Made by a program: the position numbers and the translations under genes | Shown here: positions 1 through 6,628 of the stretch, piece after piece | Numbering within the stretch: the stretch's first letter is position 1 | Layout: each line of letters starts with the position of its first letter | NCBI GenBank assembly: GCA_934201655.1 | Contig: CAKPXD010000059.1 | Location: 1 to 7,879 of the forward strand | Reading direction: 5' to 3' | Length of the DNA: 7,879 nt | Source: an uncultured Streptococcus sp. | GTDB lineage: Bacteria; Bacillota; Bacilli; Lactobacillales; Streptococcaceae | The notes under the pieces: model-generated | What the model was told of the DNA's origin: nothing | The model's database searches: none | What the model saw: the letters and a program-made list of their open reading frames with translations, nothing else

Positions 1-120
1 ACGGAGGAGAAACCAAAACTTCCTCAAACTGGTGAATCAGTAGAAACTGGTTTGGTATTTGCGGGAATCGTCATCTTATCAAGTACAGTTGTATTGAAAC
101 GTAGATATTCTAACAAGTAA
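1..120 (+). CDS. C-terminal end of an LPXTG wall-anchored surface protein (5' partial)
   Basis: Reading frame 1 is open from the first base and ends at TAA 118-120. The 39 visible codons hold a cell-wall sorting signal: LPQTG (about residues 7-11 of the fragment), a hydrophobic stretch GLVFAGIVIL, and a positive tail KRRYSNK. Sortase A would cleave between T and G and link the protein to peptidoglycan. The fragment matches the end of the intact adhesin (2405-2524) at 119 of 120 bases; the one change, A78 versus T2482, gives Leu instead of Phe. The missing part of the gene lies left of the window, so its ligand domain is unknown. It is probably a paralogue of the downstream adhesin, though a small duplicated 3' cassette attached to an unrelated surface protein is also possible. 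Confidence 0.85.
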   Translation, partial: TEEKPKLPQTGESVETGLVFAGIVILSSTVVLKRRYSNK

Positions 121-136
121 TAGTTTCGTTTCTTAA

Positions 137-165
137 AAAAGGAGAGAACAAGATTCTCTCCTTTT
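137..165 (+). terminator. Rho-independent terminator of the upstream LPXTG gene
   Basis: A 12-bp perfect stem (137-148 with 154-165) closes a CAAGA loop. The A-rich left arm and T-rich right arm make it potentially two-way. It starts 17 bases after the stop codon of the upstream surface-protein gene. Confidence 0.85.
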
Positions 166-181
166 AATATTATAAGAATTC

Positions 182-760
182 ATGTATAAAAAACGAACAA
201 AGTATTCACTGTTGACAGTTGGAATTTTAACTACCTTCCAATTAGGTCAAGGGTATGTCAAAACTGATACAATTGATTTTTCAAATAATACGGTTATTCA
301 AAATCAGGATAAGAAAGCTCCTTCATTAAATAAGAATACAATTAAAATAGTGAAACTACTACTAATATAAAAAAAGAGGTAGTAACAGATGAGGAAAAGT
401 CTGCAGTTTTAATACTGGAAGATTCTACTTCTACAATGGAGGTAGCAGAAAAATAAACAGGCAAGTTTCGTTATGATAAGTTAGTTGCTGAAGAAAATCC
501 ATCAAACGAGTAACTTGCCTGAGAAAAACTAGTCACTGAGTAGCAAAAGCACAACAAGATAAGGTTCCCCCCCGATAGCTCTACCACCTAAGCAGAACGA
601 AAAAGTCGTTAGTAGGCACAACTCAAGAACTCAGGAAACTGCTATATGTCAAGATAAGATATTATCAGAAACAGGAGAACAATCATAGTTAGGTCTACTT
701 GGAAGCTTGATGTCATTCTTGACATTTATCGATATTATAGATAAAAAACACGACCATTAA
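182..760 (+). pseudogene. Decayed LPXTG surface-protein gene
   Basis: The start at ATG 182 encodes a signal-peptide-like segment (MYKKRTKYSLLTVGILTTFQ) and runs for 62 codons to TAA 368-370. In another frame (from about 352) an acidic stretch, KKEVVTDEEKSAVL then DSTSTMEVAEK, continues to TAA 454-456, then goes on as TGKFRYDKLVAEENPSNE to TAA 511-513. A run of seven C (567-573) sits at a further likely frame break near AKAQQDKVPP. Back in the first frame, 662-760 reads LSETGEQS, a TAG, then LGLLGSLMSFLTFIDI and KKHDH: a recognisable LPETG-type sorting signal with P changed to S, plus its hydrophobic segment and charged tail. Signal and anchor ends therefore survive while the middle is broken by at least two frame changes and several stops. 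No good ribosome site precedes ATG 182. The original ligand domain is not recognisable, and the gene looks short for an adhesin, so internal deletion is likely. Confidence 0.75.
458..521. repeat. 10-bp inverted repeat inside the decayed gene
   Basis: CAGGCAAGTT (458-467) is the exact reverse complement of AACTTGCCTG (512-521), with 44 bases between the arms. It lies within the broken middle of the pseudogene and has no T-run, so it is not a normal terminator. It may be chance or a scar of a small insertion. Confidence 0.3.
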
Positions 761-785
761 AGACTGATTTTATCCAAAAATGAAT

Positions 786-831
786 AAAAAAACGAATTAT
801 TTTTAAAAAAGCAAGAAAAAACGTAAAAAAA
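786..831. promoter_or_regulatory. Phased A-tracts upstream of the adhesin promoter
   Basis: A/T tracts at 786-792, 800-810, 816-821 and 825-831 precede the -35 box. The last three are centred roughly 10-11 bases apart, close to one helical turn. Such an arrangement can bend DNA or act as an UP element for the RNA polymerase alpha subunit. The function is inferred from sequence alone. Confidence 0.4.
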
Positions 832-833
832 TC

Positions 834-862
834 TTGTAAATGCCTATAAAAAATGCTATGAT
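834..862 (+). promoter_or_regulatory. Sigma-A promoter of the Thr-rich adhesin gene
   Basis: The -35 box TTGTAA (834-839) and -10 box TATGAT (857-862) are separated by 17 bases. TGC at 854-856 makes an extended -10. Transcription would start near 869, leaving a leader of about 27 bases before the start codon. No operator palindrome is evident. Confidence 0.75.
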
Positions 863-882
863 ACAACTGACTAATTTTAAAA

Positions 883-887
883 AGGAG
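883..887 (+). promoter_or_regulatory. Ribosome binding site that selects ATG 896
   Basis: AGGAG lies 8 bases before ATG 896 but only 5 before the in-frame GTG 893. The spacing favours ATG 896, giving 542 residues starting MKKSQ. Confidence 0.7.
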
Positions 888-895
888 ATTATGTG

Positions 896-2524
896 ATGAA
901 GAAATCACAGCTTAGCGTAACGCGTATTTTAGCGTTCGTAAGTATTTTGGTTCTTTCTTTGGCAACACTTACGACCGTATTTGCTACTGATGTTACCAAC
1001 TATACTTTGAAAACAGAAGTTAAGGTTGATGGGAAACCATTAACTGCAGATACTAAGATTACGACTGGTCGTGTCTTGGAAGCAACAAATTCACTTACTT
1101 TCCCAGACTCACAACACATCAATGCTGGGGATACACTGACTTTGGACCTTCCAAAAGAATTGGAGTTAACTACGAAACTTGAATTTCCAATCAAACACAG
1201 TAGCGGTCAAATAGTCGGAAATGCAGTAACTGATCCGACTACAGGGAAAGTAAACATTACTTTCACTGACTACTTCTCTAAAAATCCCCAAAACAAAGTT
1301 ATGTCTTTGCAATACTCAGTTCGTCCAAATGCAAACACTTGGAAAGATTCTGGTAAGTATACATTTAAGTTCGGAAACGAGACTTACAATGTGACGTATG
1401 AGAAATACGTAGGGGTTCCAGGAGATCGTGAATACAAAATCGGTTACCAAGATAAACAAAATCCTAAACGTATCAAGTGGCGTATTCTCTTGAATGCTGT
1501 TCAAGATAAATTGGATAACTTAGTAATCACAGATGATTTTAGCGATCATGGTCAAGTCCTTGTAGAAGACTCATTCCGTGCTGTACGTTACCCAACTCAA
1601 CCAAGTAAAATCCTAAATGTAGACGAATTGTACAAGTTAAAACCAACTGAAATCCTCACTAAGAAAGCAGTCTTTACAAGAAATGCAGCAGGTCAAATTA
1701 CAGGATTTAGCTATAACCTTGGAAATGTCGACAAAGAGTCAGTTTGGATTGAGTATTCAACTGAACTTACTCAAGATTTTCCAAAAGGAACTAAAGTAGC
1801 TAACACCTTGAAGTGGAAAGCTACTAATTTCCCTAAAGAGACTTCTATCACTCAACAAGCTCGTTTAGAAACTGGTTCAGGTGATGGTGGTGGTGATAAG
1901 ACTTCTACAACCACAACTACTACAACAACCACAACTACAACCACAACCACAACAACAGAAGAGCCAACGACTACTACAACAACCACAACAACAGAAGAGC
2001 CGACAACTACTACAACAACCACAACAACAGAAGAGCCGACGACTACTACAACAACCACAACAACAGAAGAGCCGACGACTACTACAACAACCACAACGAC
2101 AGAAGAGCCGACGACTACTACAACAACCACAACAACAGAAGAGCCGACGACAACTTCAACAACCACAACAACAGAAGAGCCGACGACAACTTCAACAACA
2201 GAAGCAACAACTGAGGTGACTACAGGTTCAACTTCAGAAACAACAGAAGCAACAACTGAGGAAACTACAGTTTCGACAGAAGAGCCAACGACAGCTTCGA
2301 CAACAGAAGAACCAACAACCACTTCAACAACTACAACAACAGAAAAATCAACGACAACAACAACGACTACGACAACCTCAAAACCAGATGTTCCTGGAAC
2401 AACTACGGAGGAGAAACCAAAACTTCCTCAAACTGGTGAATCAGTAGAAACTGGTTTGGTATTTGCGGGAATCGTCATCTTTTCAAGTACAGTTGTATTG
2501 AAACGTAGATATTCTAACAAGTAA
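896..2524 (+). CDS. MSCRAMM-like LPXTG adhesin with threonine-rich stalk (Cnm/collagen-adhesin type)
   Basis: A secreted, wall-anchored adhesin of 542 residues. Residues 1-30 are a signal peptide with probable cleavage after VFA, without a YSIRK motif. Residues about 31-325 look like two Ig-like MSCRAMM domains. The first contains AGDTLTLDLP (77-86) and ITFTDYFSKN (121-130), which resembles the staphylococcal TYTFTDYVD latch-trench motif. The second has the collagen-adhesin pattern IKWRILLNAV (193-202), ITDDFSDHGQ (211-220), VEDSFR and NTLKWKAT. A Gly/Asp linker (328-335) leads to a Thr stalk (336 to about 500): 17 consecutive Thr, then EEP-punctuated repeats, then a looser Thr/Ser/Glu region. 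LPQTG lies at 510-514, followed by a hydrophobic segment and KRRYSNK. Overall order matches S. mutans Cnm: binding domain, Thr-rich repeats, anchor. Collagen is the likely ligand by family, but this is not shown. The stalk may be O-glycosylated by the two downstream gene products. An in-frame GTG at 893 is the alternative start. Confidence 0.88.
   Translation: MKKSQLSVTRILAFVSILVLSLATLTTVFATDVTNYTLKTEVKVDGKPLTADTKITTGRVLEATNSLTFPDSQHINAGDTLTLDLPKELELTTKLEFPIKHSSGQIVGNAVTDPTTGKVNITFTDYFSKNPQNKVMSLQYSVRPNANTWKDSGKYTFKFGNETYNVTYEKYVGVPGDREYKIGYQDKQNPKRIKWRILLNAVQDKLDNLVITDDFSDHGQVLVEDSFRAVRYPTQPSKILNVDELYKLKPTEILTKKAVFTRNAAGQITGFSYNLGNVDKESVWIEYSTELTQDFPKGTKVANTLKWKATNFPKETSITQQARLETGSGDGGGDKTSTTTTTTTTTTTTTTTTTEEPTTTTTTTTTEEPTTTTTTTTTEEPTTTTTTTTTEEPTTTTTTTTTEEPTTTTTTTTTEEPTTTSTTTTTEEPTTTSTTEATTEVTTGSTSETTEATTEETTVSTEEPTTASTTEEPTTTSTTTTTEKSTTTTTTTTTSKPDVPGTTTEEKPKLPQTGESVETGLVFAGIVIFSSTVVLKRRYSNK
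1931..2182 (+). repeat. 36-bp tandem repeats encoding the Thr9-Glu-Glu-Pro stalk
   Basis: Six 36-bp units run at 1967-2002, 2003-2038, 2039-2074, 2075-2110, 2111-2146 and 2147-2182, and a divergent seventh precedes them (1931-1966). The first five and the preceding one encode nine Thr followed by EEP; the last has a Ser among the Thr. The core units differ by only one or two bases, which suggests recent expansion by slippage or unequal crossover. The Thr codons mix ACA, ACC and ACT. Repeat number probably varies between strains and sets stalk length. Confidence 0.92.
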
Positions 2525-2569
2525 TAGTTTAGTTTCTTTAAAAAGGAGAGAGCAAGGTTCTCTCCTTTT
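2405..2569 (+). repeat. Direct repeat, copy 2 (sorting signal plus terminator)
   Basis: This is the partner of the segment at 1-165, with about 5 differences in 165 bases. It covers the last 39 codons of the adhesin, its stop codon and the hairpin. Recombination between the copies would remove the decayed gene and fuse the upstream surface-protein gene to this anchor. Confidence 0.85.
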
Positions 2570-2571
2570 TT
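2540..2571 (+). terminator. Rho-independent terminator after the adhesin gene
   Basis: A 12-bp stem (2540-2551 with 2559-2570) extended by a G-U pair (2552/2558) closes a CAAGG loop and ends in a run of six T. It lies between the adhesin stop and the glycosyltransferase start (29 bases after the hairpin). No convincing promoter follows, so the downstream genes may depend on leakage through it. Confidence 0.82.
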
Positions 2572-2599
2572 AAAAGTGAATAGTATATGGAGCATTTAA

Positions 2600-3559
2600 A
2601 TGAAACTATCAATTCTTATCACTCTTTTAAATGAAGAATTAGTTCTAGCTCAAACGCATAAAGCCATCTCTGAGAAGTTAGAGAGTATGGTTTTATCGGA
2701 AGAACTATCTGACTACGAAATTCTCTATGTGGATGACGGCAGTAGCGATAGCACACTAAAACTAATCGATGCTATTGCGGATGAAAACCCACGGGTCAAG
2801 TATATCAGCTTTAGTAGAAACTTTGGTCGCGAGAGTGGAATTCTTGCTGGTTTTAAGTATGCAACTGGCGATGCGGTGATGGTGATGGATGGAGACTTGC
2901 AACATCCGCCTTATCTGATTCCTCTCTTTGTAGAAGCTTATAAAGAAGGATACGATATTGTCAGTGGTCAGAGAAGTCGAGAAGGGGAGTCATTTGTAGG
3001 AAGCTTCTTTGCTCGTAGTTTCTATAAATTCTCGAACCATTCCATGGATGTCAAGTTAACAGACGGGAAATCTGAATTACGACTCCTTAGCAAGAGAGCA
3101 GTGGATGTGTTTGTTTCGCTGCCTGAGTACAATCGATTTAATAAAGGGCTCTATGAGTGGATTGGTTTTAAAGAGAAGGTTATCCCTTATAAAAACGAAG
3201 TTCGTAAAGCAGGAAAAAGCAAATTCGGCTTTAAGAAGTCTATGAACTATGCTTTCCAGGGGATTATCTCATTTAATGATCGTCCTCTTAGAATTTGTAT
3301 CCAATTTGGATTTGTCAGCATGGCTCTGTCTCTTCTCTACATTGTTTATGAGTTTTGTAAATTTATCTTTTCTTCCGACTATACGAGTGGCTATTTCACT
3401 ACAATAGCGGCGATTATCTTGTTTAGCAGTGTGCAACTGATCTTCATCGGTGTACTTGGTGAGTATATCGGAAAGATTTATTACGAGGTGAAGCAACGTC
3501 CTCACTTTATCGTCGCGAAAAGCAACATTGACCAAGCTGAAAAAGATAAGATTGGTTAA
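2600..3559 (+). CDS. Family 2 glycosyltransferase, DPM1/GtrB/CsbB type (PgfS-like)
   Basis: A 319-residue membrane-bound glycosyltransferase of the kind that moves a sugar from a nucleotide donor to undecaprenyl phosphate on the cytoplasmic face. The GT-A domain fills residues 1 to about 225. Visible motifs are LLNEE (9-13), VDDGSSDST (44-52, nucleotide binding), FSRNFGRESG (71-80), MDGDLQHPP (96-104, the metal-binding DxD) and RFNKGLYEWIGF (179-190). Two membrane helices follow (about 231-255 and 265-290), then a short basic tail: the usual architecture of this family. TGGAG at 2588-2592 sits 7 bases before ATG 2600. The gene lies directly after the Thr-rich adhesin and 22 bases before a YfhO gene. 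This matches CsbB-YfhO partnerships in Bacillus (lipoteichoic acid glycosylation) and PgfS-PgfM1 in S. mutans (Cnm glycosylation). The sugar and final acceptor cannot be read from the sequence; the adjacent Thr stalk is the best candidate, teichoic acid the main alternative. Confidence 0.92.
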   Translation: MKLSILITLLNEELVLAQTHKAISEKLESMVLSEELSDYEILYVDDGSSDSTLKLIDAIADENPRVKYISFSRNFGRESGILAGFKYATGDAVMVMDGDLQHPPYLIPLFVEAYKEGYDIVSGQRSREGESFVGSFFARSFYKFSNHSMDVKLTDGKSELRLLSKRAVDVFVSLPEYNRFNKGLYEWIGFKEKVIPYKNEVRKAGKSKFGFKKSMNYAFQGIISFNDRPLRICIQFGFVSMALSLLYIVYEFCKFIFSSDYTSGYFTTIAAIILFSSVQLIFIGVLGEYIGKIYYEVKQRPHFIVAKSNIDQAEKDKIG

Positions 3560-3581
3560 GAAGACATAGGAGAAAACAAAC

Positions 3582-6545
3582 ATGGATAAGTGGTTAACGC
3601 GTTGGCAAGAGTTAAAAGGGAAACACCCTAAAGCCTTGCTTTATACGATAAGTGCCTTACTACCGATGACCATCATGCTGGTTGTTTGGTTCTTCATGGG
3701 TAGCTATCCCTTTGGGAATAAAAGTCTGATGGCAGTTGACTTTGGTCAGCAGTATATCAGCTTTTTTGGCTTGCTTAAACATGCGGTACTTACTGGTGAT
3801 TTGAGTAGCCTGACTTACTCTTTTACTAAATCTCTCGGTGGAGACATGATAGGGGTTTTGGGCTATTACTTGATGAGTCCCTTTAATATTTTTTATATTA
3901 TTATCCCCTTCAAACACTATGGTTTAGCAGTTTTCCTGACTATTTGGCTTAGATATGGAGCAATCGGATTTTCTTTCTCTCATTTCCTGATTAAGCGCTA
4001 TAAGGGAGCAGAATCTCGTGTGTGGTTGGTGCCTTTGTTTGCAACAGCCTATGCTCTTTCAGGGATGCTCGTTTCCTATCAGATGAACGTCATTTTCTAT
4101 GATGCCATGATTATGCTACCGCTCGTTATCGTTTATCTGGAAGAACTCTTGGATGGAGGAAGACCCTATCGTTATGCCTTTGTTTTAGGGCTAACAGTCT
4201 TTCTGCAGTTCTATATGGGCTATATGATTTCGATTTTTATCGTCCTATACTCTTGCTATTATGTTTCACCACGCCTCTCTATCCAAGGAGATTTGAAGCA
4301 GAAACTGAAGCACTTCCTAAGTCCTTTGGTAAAAACATTTGCCTTCTCTGTCATTGGGGTTGCTACGGCATCGGTGTTGATTGTGCCAGTTTTCTATAAT
4401 CTCCTTGAGAGTAAGGGGCAAGTTGGAGATGCCATGAAGTTCTCCTTCGCCTTTCAGATCAATCCTGTGGATATCCTGTCGAAGTTAGCTATCGGTGGTT
4501 TTGATACTGCCTCAGGCTGGTCGGCTGGACCTAACCTTCCAAATATCTACATTGGTGCTTTAGGATTTCTAGGTTTTATCCTCTACTTTACATCGAAGCA
4601 GGTAGCCAAGGAAAAACGTTGGGCTGCAGGTGCGGTCACCCTTGTCTTCTTCATTTCCTTTGTCAATGAGTTTGTAAGTAAAATCTGGCATATGGGACAA
4701 AACCCAGCTGGATTCTTCTTCCGTTTCTCATGGTTATTCTCGTTCTTTATGCTCGTTTTAGCCTATCAGGTAGTTAAGGGACAAGTAGAAATTTCTCGCA
4801 GAGGGAAGTTGCTTTCAGTGGTGTTGCTCGTTTTATCAGCAATTTATCTCTATACAAAGAAATTCACCTATCTTCCAAAAACCCAGCCAGAAGCTTTGAC
4901 TCAATTTCTATCAAAGAATGTTCTTGTGTTTTGGGTTTTACTAATAGCTATCACTGCGGCCTGCTCTTATCTCTATTGGAGTCGTTCTCGTAAAGCTCCT
5001 CAAGTGAAAAAAATGGTGCTATTGATAGCTGGGGCTGTCGTCCTTCTTTTAGGACTTCTTCTCCAAACAGGATATTTCTTATCTCAGGTTGTCTTAACCT
5101 TGCTGATCTATTTGGCAGTTATCTTCTTATTGCGCTCAAGAATGACCAGACTAGCCATTCTTGCCGTGTCTGCCCTAACCATCTTTGAGTTGGGTTACAA
5201 CGCTTATCTATCTCAAGTGACCTTTGGGTATGCAGATGTAGACAAGTTTGTAGATGCAACGGTATCTGTAAAACAAGTGACAGATGATGTTCAGAAACAA
5301 GCAGACCAACCATTCTATCGAATTGCCTCAACCTTTGCCTATTCAAAAACAGTGCCATCGCTTGTTTCCTACCCAGGTTTAAGTACCTTCAGTTCAAGCT
5401 TAGAGCGTACGACCATGGATCAATTTGCCTTTATGGGTGACCAAGGGATTAATGCGGCGACAGAGTATGAAAATGGGACCCTATTGACAGATGCCTTATA
5501 CGGTGTTCGCTACTATATGGATGTCAAGGATTTAGATCCTACTGAGAAAGAAGCTCATCCTGAGAGAATGTATTTCACACGTTTTGCAAGTCGTTTTGAC
5601 ATGAACCGTTATTTCACGCAGAAGGTCTATGAAGATGAACGTTATATCGTGTACGAAAACCCAAATTCTTTCCCATTAGCCTATGGAACAAATGATTTGG
5701 TAAGAAACATCAACTTCGGTAGAAACAACGCTATCCAAAATCAAAATATCATTCTTAACTCTATGGAAGGTGTGAAAAAAGGCGAAGAGAATTATCTCGA
5801 CTACTTCAAACCCCTAGCCTACGGAGATGTTGAAACAGAAAATCTTACTGAGGAAAATGTCGACAAAGAAAAAGGAACTGCAGTCTACAAGCGGGTGGAT
5901 TCTTCTAAGGATGCAGTCGTTCGCTACCGAATTACTCCTCGAACAAACTTGACCTATTACTTCTTCGTACCAGCAAGTCTAAATTCAGAGAAAGATTACT
6001 CTGTCCTTCTGAATGGCAAGTGGTTCACTCATTCCAAGAGAAATACGCAACGTCAACTATGGCAAATCGCTGACAATGCGGAGAATCAAGAGTCTGTACT
6101 GGAATTCCGCTTTAAAACAGACAAGGTTGACCTTTCAAACGCAGGGGTTTACCGCGCAGAAATCAGTCAAATTCAAAGTGCTTTAGAAAAGCGGAAGGAA
6201 CAAGGTCTACAAATTGAGAAATTCTCGAATACTCATATCGTCGGTTCAGTAAATATTACTGACGACAGTAAATATATGATGACCTCTATCCCTTATAGTG
6301 AGGGTTGGAAGGTGAAAGTGGATGGTAAGGATGTCCCTGTGACAAAAGCATGGAACAGCTTTATTTCATTCCCGATTACTTCCGGACAACACAAAGTAGA
6401 ATTTGTCTTCTCTCAAAAAGGAAGGGTTACAGGTGCTGTATTGACTCTCATCAGTCTAGCAACCCTTTATATCATCAGAAGAGATTACAAGAAGGATGAT
6501 AAAAAGCAGCTGAAAGAAAGTCAAGACGTTCCATCAGCCGAGTAA
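3582..6545 (+). CDS. YfhO-family multi-pass membrane protein, probable lipid-linked sugar transferase (PgfM1-like)
   Basis: A 987-residue integral membrane protein of the YfhO family, related to GT-C enzymes that use polyprenyl-phosphate sugars outside the membrane. Roughly a dozen membrane helices fill residues 17 to about 540. The family's early loops are visible: AVDFGQQYISFF (51-62), with D53 a candidate catalytic acid, and LGGDMIGVLGYYLMSPFN (85-102). An extracytoplasmic domain follows (about 545-945), ending in the typical YfhO segment EGWKVKVDGKDV (from 907), then GQHKVEFVF. A last helix and a charged tail (RRDYKKDDKK) close the protein. Length is close to that usual for the family. 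AGGAG at 3568-3572 lies 9 bases before ATG 3582. The 22-base gap to the glycosyltransferase and the terminator after this gene make a two-gene unit. The inferred role is to transfer the sugar supplied by that enzyme onto a surface acceptor, perhaps the Thr stalk of the neighbouring adhesin. A flippase or accessory role is the alternative. Confidence 0.9.
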   Translation: MDKWLTRWQELKGKHPKALLYTISALLPMTIMLVVWFFMGSYPFGNKSLMAVDFGQQYISFFGLLKHAVLTGDLSSLTYSFTKSLGGDMIGVLGYYLMSPFNIFYIIIPFKHYGLAVFLTIWLRYGAIGFSFSHFLIKRYKGAESRVWLVPLFATAYALSGMLVSYQMNVIFYDAMIMLPLVIVYLEELLDGGRPYRYAFVLGLTVFLQFYMGYMISIFIVLYSCYYVSPRLSIQGDLKQKLKHFLSPLVKTFAFSVIGVATASVLIVPVFYNLLESKGQVGDAMKFSFAFQINPVDILSKLAIGGFDTASGWSAGPNLPNIYIGALGFLGFILYFTSKQVAKEKRWAAGAVTLVFFISFVNEFVSKIWHMGQNPAGFFFRFSWLFSFFMLVLAYQVVKGQVEISRRGKLLSVVLLVLSAIYLYTKKFTYLPKTQPEALTQFLSKNVLVFWVLLIAITAACSYLYWSRSRKAPQVKKMVLLIAGAVVLLLGLLLQTGYFLSQVVLTLLIYLAVIFLLRSRMTRLAILAVSALTIFELGYNAYLSQVTFGYADVDKFVDATVSVKQVTDDVQKQADQPFYRIASTFAYSKTVPSLVSYPGLSTFSSSLERTTMDQFAFMGDQGINAATEYENGTLLTDALYGVRYYMDVKDLDPTEKEAHPERMYFTRFASRFDMNRYFTQKVYEDERYIVYENPNSFPLAYGTNDLVRNINFGRNNAIQNQNIILNSMEGVKKGEENYLDYFKPLAYGDVETENLTEENVDKEKGTAVYKRVDSSKDAVVRYRITPRTNLTYYFFVPASLNSEKDYSVLLNGKWFTHSKRNTQRQLWQIADNAENQESVLEFRFKTDKVDLSNAGVYRAEISQIQSALEKRKEQGLQIEKFSNTHIVGSVNITDDSKYMMTSIPYSEGWKVKVDGKDVPVTKAWNSFISFPITSGQHKVEFVFSQKGRVTGAVLTLISLATLYIIRRDYKKDDKKQLKESQDVPSAE

Positions 6546-6571
6546 GCAATCTTTTATCAACTATAAAAAAT

Positions 6572-6605
6572 ACGGTCAGGATACCATTTCTGACCGTTTT
6601 CTTTT
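6572..6605 (+). terminator. Rho-independent terminator after the YfhO gene
   Basis: ACGGTCAG (6572-6579) pairs with CTGACCGT (6590-6597), with a G-U and an A-U pair extending the stem inward, followed by TTTTCTTTT. It closes the glycosyltransferase/YfhO unit 26 bases after the stop codon. Confidence 0.88.
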
Positions 6606-6628
6606 GCAAAATGACAAAAATCTTAAAC

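Larger units (their letters stand above)
1..165 (+). repeat. Direct repeat, copy 1 (sorting signal plus terminator)
   Basis: These 165 bases align without gaps to 2405-2569. The coding part differs at 1 of 120 positions and the 45 bases after the stop differ at about 4. Homology fades after the hairpin (165 and 2569). The left boundary is set by the window edge, so the repeat may be longer. It shows that the two adhesin gene ends are recent duplicates. Confidence 0.85.

Noticed and set aside
1931..2182. CRISPR array, because of regular 36-bp repeats
   Set aside because: The units are adjacent with no spacers, keep the reading frame and encode Thr9-Glu-Glu-Pro.
1881..2219. Plus-strand Gln/Leu/Pro-rich open frame of 112 codons overlapping the stalk
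   Set aside because: It is a frame-shifted reading of the same 36-bp repeats and has no independent start signal.
1852..2322. Minus-strand open frame of 156 codons, very rich in Val, opposite the Thr repeats
   Set aside because: It is the mirror of ACN repeats (GTN on the other strand), has no stop only because of the repeat composition, and lacks any ribosome site or recognisable domain.
2581..2586. TAGTAT as a -10 box for the glycosyltransferase gene
   Set aside because: It matches only four of six consensus bases, has no -35 partner at suitable distance, and would start transcription only a few bases before the ATG.
3269..3583. Minus-strand open frames inside the glycosyltransferase and YfhO genes (also 3660-3917 and 5119-5358)
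   Set aside because: They lie opposite clear protein-coding genes, lack ribosome sites and show no domain features.
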